The position numbers were made by a program, and so were the translations under genes. From NCBI RefSeq assembly GCF_000942395.1, contig NZ_LN812102.1, forward strand, positions 1,050,143 through 1,114,142: DNA of 64,000 nt, given 5' to 3'. Below, in pieces: positions 61,872 to 64,000 of the stretch; the first letter of the stretch is position 1; each line of letters starts with the position of its first letter. Below the pieces are notes generated by a model. The model made no database searches and had not been told where the DNA came from. It saw only the letters and a list, made by a program, of their open reading frames with translations. Origin of the DNA: Risungbinella massiliensis (lineage in GTDB: Bacteria > Bacillota > Bacilli > Thermoactinomycetales > Thermoactinomycetaceae).

Positions 61872-63094
61872 ATGAAAGATCAACCAGTCAATCGCTGGCT
61901 CGTTGTTCTCGGTACCATTATTGTACAAATGGGACTTGGACTATTTATACATGGAGCTTATTTAATCAACCACTTGAGAACAAATTCGGCTGGGAACTCA
62001 ACGCCGTTGCCATCACTTTCTCTATCACTAGCTTTGCGCTTGCGGTGTCGACCTTATTTGCAGGTAAGCTTCAAGAAAAATGGGGGATTCGCAAATTAGT
62101 TGCTGTAGCAGGAGTAACATTAGGGATGGGATTAATTCTCAGTTCATTTGTTTCTTCCCTATGGACCCTATATCTCTTAGCTGGAGTGGTCGTAGGCTTT
62201 GCAGATGGAACTGCATACATTACTTCATTGTCTAATCTAATCAAATGGTTTCCGGATCGTAAAGGTCTCATTTCAGGCGTTTCTGTATCGGCATACGGAC
62301 TGGGGAGCCTGATCTTCAAATATATTAACGGAGGATTAATCAATTCAGGTGGTGTATCTCAAGCTTTTTTATACTGGGGTACCATGGTCTTGCTAATGGT
62401 AGTAGTAGGATCATTTTTACTCAAGGATGCTGTTACAATCGAGGCTACAGATGAAGCCACTCAACATGGAAAAACGAATTTTACGGTCAAAGAAATGCTT
62501 CGAACCAAACAGGTCTATCTACTGTTCGTTATGTTCTTTACTGCTTGCATGAGTGGTTTATATCTAATTAGCATCGTAAAAGATATCGGAGTTCAATTGG
62601 CTCATCTCGATGTAGCAGTAGCAGCAAATGCCGTCGCTTTAATCGCTATTTTTAATACAACTGGTCGAATCATTCTCGGTGCCTTATCGGATAAGGTAGA
62701 TCGTTTGAAGATAGTTGCGGCTACTTTTATTGTTACTGCTGGAGCTGTTCTAGTACTCAGCTTTGCCGATTTAAATTACACGATCTTTCTAATCTGTGTT
62801 GCAACCATTGCTTTTGGATTTGGAGGCAACATCACTGTATTCCCAGCAATTGTAGGAGATTTTTTTGGCTTAAAGAATCACAGCAAAAACTATAGTATCG
62901 TATACCAAGGATTTGGGCTGGGGGCACTTTCTGGTTCTTTTATTGCCGCTTGGATGGGTGGATTCAAACCAACCTTTCATGTAATTGGTATACTTTGTGT
63001 TCTGTCCTTTCTTATCGCGATGATGATTAAGCCACCAATACATGGAGAAGACAGAGGAAAGCTTAGAGTAAAACCACATAGTAGATTAGCTTGA
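61872..63094 (+). pseudogene. OFA (oxalate/formate antiporter) family MFS transporter, frameshifted
   Basis: The N-terminal frame from ATG 61872 reads MKDQPVNRWLVVLGTIIVQM, then GLG. From about 61940 homology continues in the next frame as TIYTWSLFNQPLENKFGW and on to 63094. OFA proteins read GLGTIYTWSLF without a break, so one base is missing near GGACTATT (61938-61945). The rest, about 385 residues with 12 helices (GKLQEKWGIRKLVAVAG, FPDRKGLISGVSVSAYGLGS, GRIILGALSDKVDRL), is intact. It is either a recent pseudogene or an assembly slip. Confidence 0.8.
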
Positions 63095-63103
63095 AACCTT
63101 ATC

Positions 63104-63131
63104 AAAACCCAACTCGGTTGAGTTGGGTTTT
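63104..63131. terminator. Terminator after the OFA transporter
   Basis: Perfect arms AAAACCCAACTC and GAGTTGGGTTTT enclose GGTT, with A/T runs on both strands. Confidence 0.88.
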
Positions 63132-63150
63132 AGTTGACTTTACTTAGTGA

Positions 63151-63196
63151 ACTACATCGCCATTGAAATGGCGAGCTTCTCGATTCATTGAATCGA
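63151..63196 (-). mobile_element. Right end of IS200/IS605-type element, candidate TnpB guide RNA scaffold
   Basis: Beyond the tnpB stop the minus strand carries two compact hairpins, TCGATTCA/TGAATCGA (63180-63196) and CGCCAT/ATGGCG (63158-63173), and ends near GTAGTTCAC. In IS200/IS605 elements this is where the right end lies and where the guide RNA (omega/reRNA) comes from. The exact element boundary is not proven. Confidence 0.5.
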
Positions 63197-63232
63197 CCAA
63201 CGTCGCATTCTCCACGAAGGCACGTTCCATGC

Positions 63233-64000
63233 CTATATTAGGTTTAGTTCTAACTGTCCGCATTTTAGCGTTGGAACATGTCCAACTGCTTTATGTAGTA
63301 TGTTTCTTGCCGCATTTACATCTCTATCTTCTGTATAACCGCAAGAGCAACTATGGACTCTATCTTTTCGTTCTTTTTTTACGATCTGACCACATTTTGA
63401 GCAAGCCTGAGACGTGTTGTATGGGTCCACTTGTATTACTTGCTTACCAGCATATTCTGCTTTGTAGGAAGTGAACTGTACAAGTTGATTCCATCCAGCA
63501 TCCACAATACTTTTGGCTAATTTGTGATTCAAGACCATTCCTTTGATATTCAGATCTTCAAAGGCAATTAGATCATAGCGATCTACTAGATACCTACTAA
63601 TTTTATGGGCAATGTCTTTTCTTTGATTTGCTATGTACTCATGTAGCTTTGCAAGCAAAGCTACAGCCTTTCTACGACGATTGGAACCTTTCTTACGTTT
63701 AGATACTATGCGCTGAAGTCGTTTTAATTTGCGTTCTGACTTTCTAAAATACTTAGGATGTTCGAAAAATTCTCCATCAGATGTAATAGCAAGATGTCTA
63801 ACACCAAGATCAACACCGACTTGTTTCCCTGCCCGATGTGTTATGGTTTCGATTTCACAGGAAAAACAAGCATAGTACTTTCCGTTTTTTCGGATGATGG
63901 TACAAGTCTTGATCTTTCCTTCTACTTGTCTGTGGCATTTGATGCGAACATTACCGATCTTAGACAGTTTCAGATATTTCCCATCAAGAGAAAACCCACT
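63233..64000 (-). CDS. tnpB: RNA-guided nuclease TnpB (N-terminus beyond window)
   Basis: The frame is open to the right edge. RuvC-like catalytic positions are all present: Asp in KQVGVDLGVRHLAIT, Glu in LIAFEDLNIKGM and Asp in TEDRDVNAARNIL. The zinc ribbon CSKCGQI...CSCGY is intact, and a basic bridge-helix-like region (KRLQRIVSKRKKGSNRRRKA) lies between. About 255 residues are visible, with no stop. TnpB is a guide-RNA-directed DNA nuclease of IS200/IS605 transposons. No tnpA is visible in the window. Confidence 0.92.
   Translation of the reverse strand, partial: SGFSLDGKYLKLSKIGNVRIKCHRQVEGKIKTCTIIRKNGKYYACFSCEIETITHRAGKQVGVDLGVRHLAITSDGEFFEHPKYFRKSERKLKRLQRIVSKRKKGSNRRRKAVALLAKLHEYIANQRKDIAHKISRYLVDRYDLIAFEDLNIKGMVLNHKLAKSIVDAGWNQLVQFTSYKAEYAGKQVIQVDPYNTSQACSKCGQIVKKERKDRVHSCSCGYTEDRDVNAARNILHKAVGHVPTLKCGQLELNLI

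Overview
The window looks like a chromosomal segment of a spore-forming, low-to-mid GC Gram-positive bacterium of the order Bacillales, quite possibly a thermoactinomycete; this placement is inference. Support: the block marR-racE-gerM-rph-rdgB-phosphodiesterase (4004-8577) has the same order as ysmB-racE-gerM-rph-ysnA-ysnB in Bacillus subtilis. There is a yclNOPQ-type siderophore importer behind a perfect Bacillus-style Fur box. Shine-Dalgarno sequences are strong (AGGAGG type) and TTG/GTG starts are common. Two futalosine-pathway menaquinone genes (mqnB, mqnD) are present.

Layout. 1-2 kb: a DUF917 gene (cut by the window edge) coupled to a frameshifted OPT transporter. 2.6-4 kb: a 2H phosphoesterase, a broken mosaic gene and tRNA-Arg(TCT). 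4-8.6 kb: the conserved housekeeping/germination block, with the nucleotide-pyrophosphatase and phosphodiesterase genes fused in frame. 8.7-10 kb: an MFS exporter behind a nine-codon leader ORF and an SD-sequestering hairpin. 10-15 kb: AlsT symporter, LysE exporter, M23 peptidase, manganese catalase. 15-19 kb: threonine operon pheB-hom-thrC-thrB. 19-21 kb: an unexplained two-gene unit with a Cas4-like cysteine pattern. 21-31 kb: hydrolase, AlaX, lytic enzyme, LCP protein, ASCH protein, a decayed gene, HelD, FAD/Rieske oxidoreductase. 31-44 kb: accessory and regulatory genes (XRE-TPR regulator, two Nudix genes, MarR/EmrB-type efflux pair, SprT-like protein, FabV, pentapeptide protein, an unknown gene pair). 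44-46 kb: a tandem pair of secreted proteins and a dead TnpB. 46.5-52.4 kb: a CitA/CitB-type two-component system next to a tctCBA tricarboxylate transporter, with a candidate structured RNA between them. 52.7-57 kb: Fur-controlled siderophore importer and nitroreductase. 57-63 kb: speE, a lysophospholipase-like hydrolase, mqnDB and a frameshifted OFA-type MFS gene. 63.2 kb to the end: the C-terminal two thirds of an apparently intact TnpB.

A family of about 160 bp elements with short terminal inverted repeats occurs six times (10.1, 24.4, 26.8, 38.8, 44.2 and 46.4 kb). One copy has a perfect 6 bp flanking duplication. It looks like a non-autonomous (MITE-like) mobile element, and one copy lies directly against the sensor kinase gene.

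Several genes carry single-base disruptions (OPT transporter, OFA transporter, a small membrane protein). From one sequence I cannot tell decay from assembly error. The most promising regulatory or novel items are the leader-peptide exporter, the 19-21 kb gene pair, the 48.9-49.1 kb structured element, the repeat family, and the fused pyrophosphatase-phosphodiesterase that keeps an internal ribosome-binding site.
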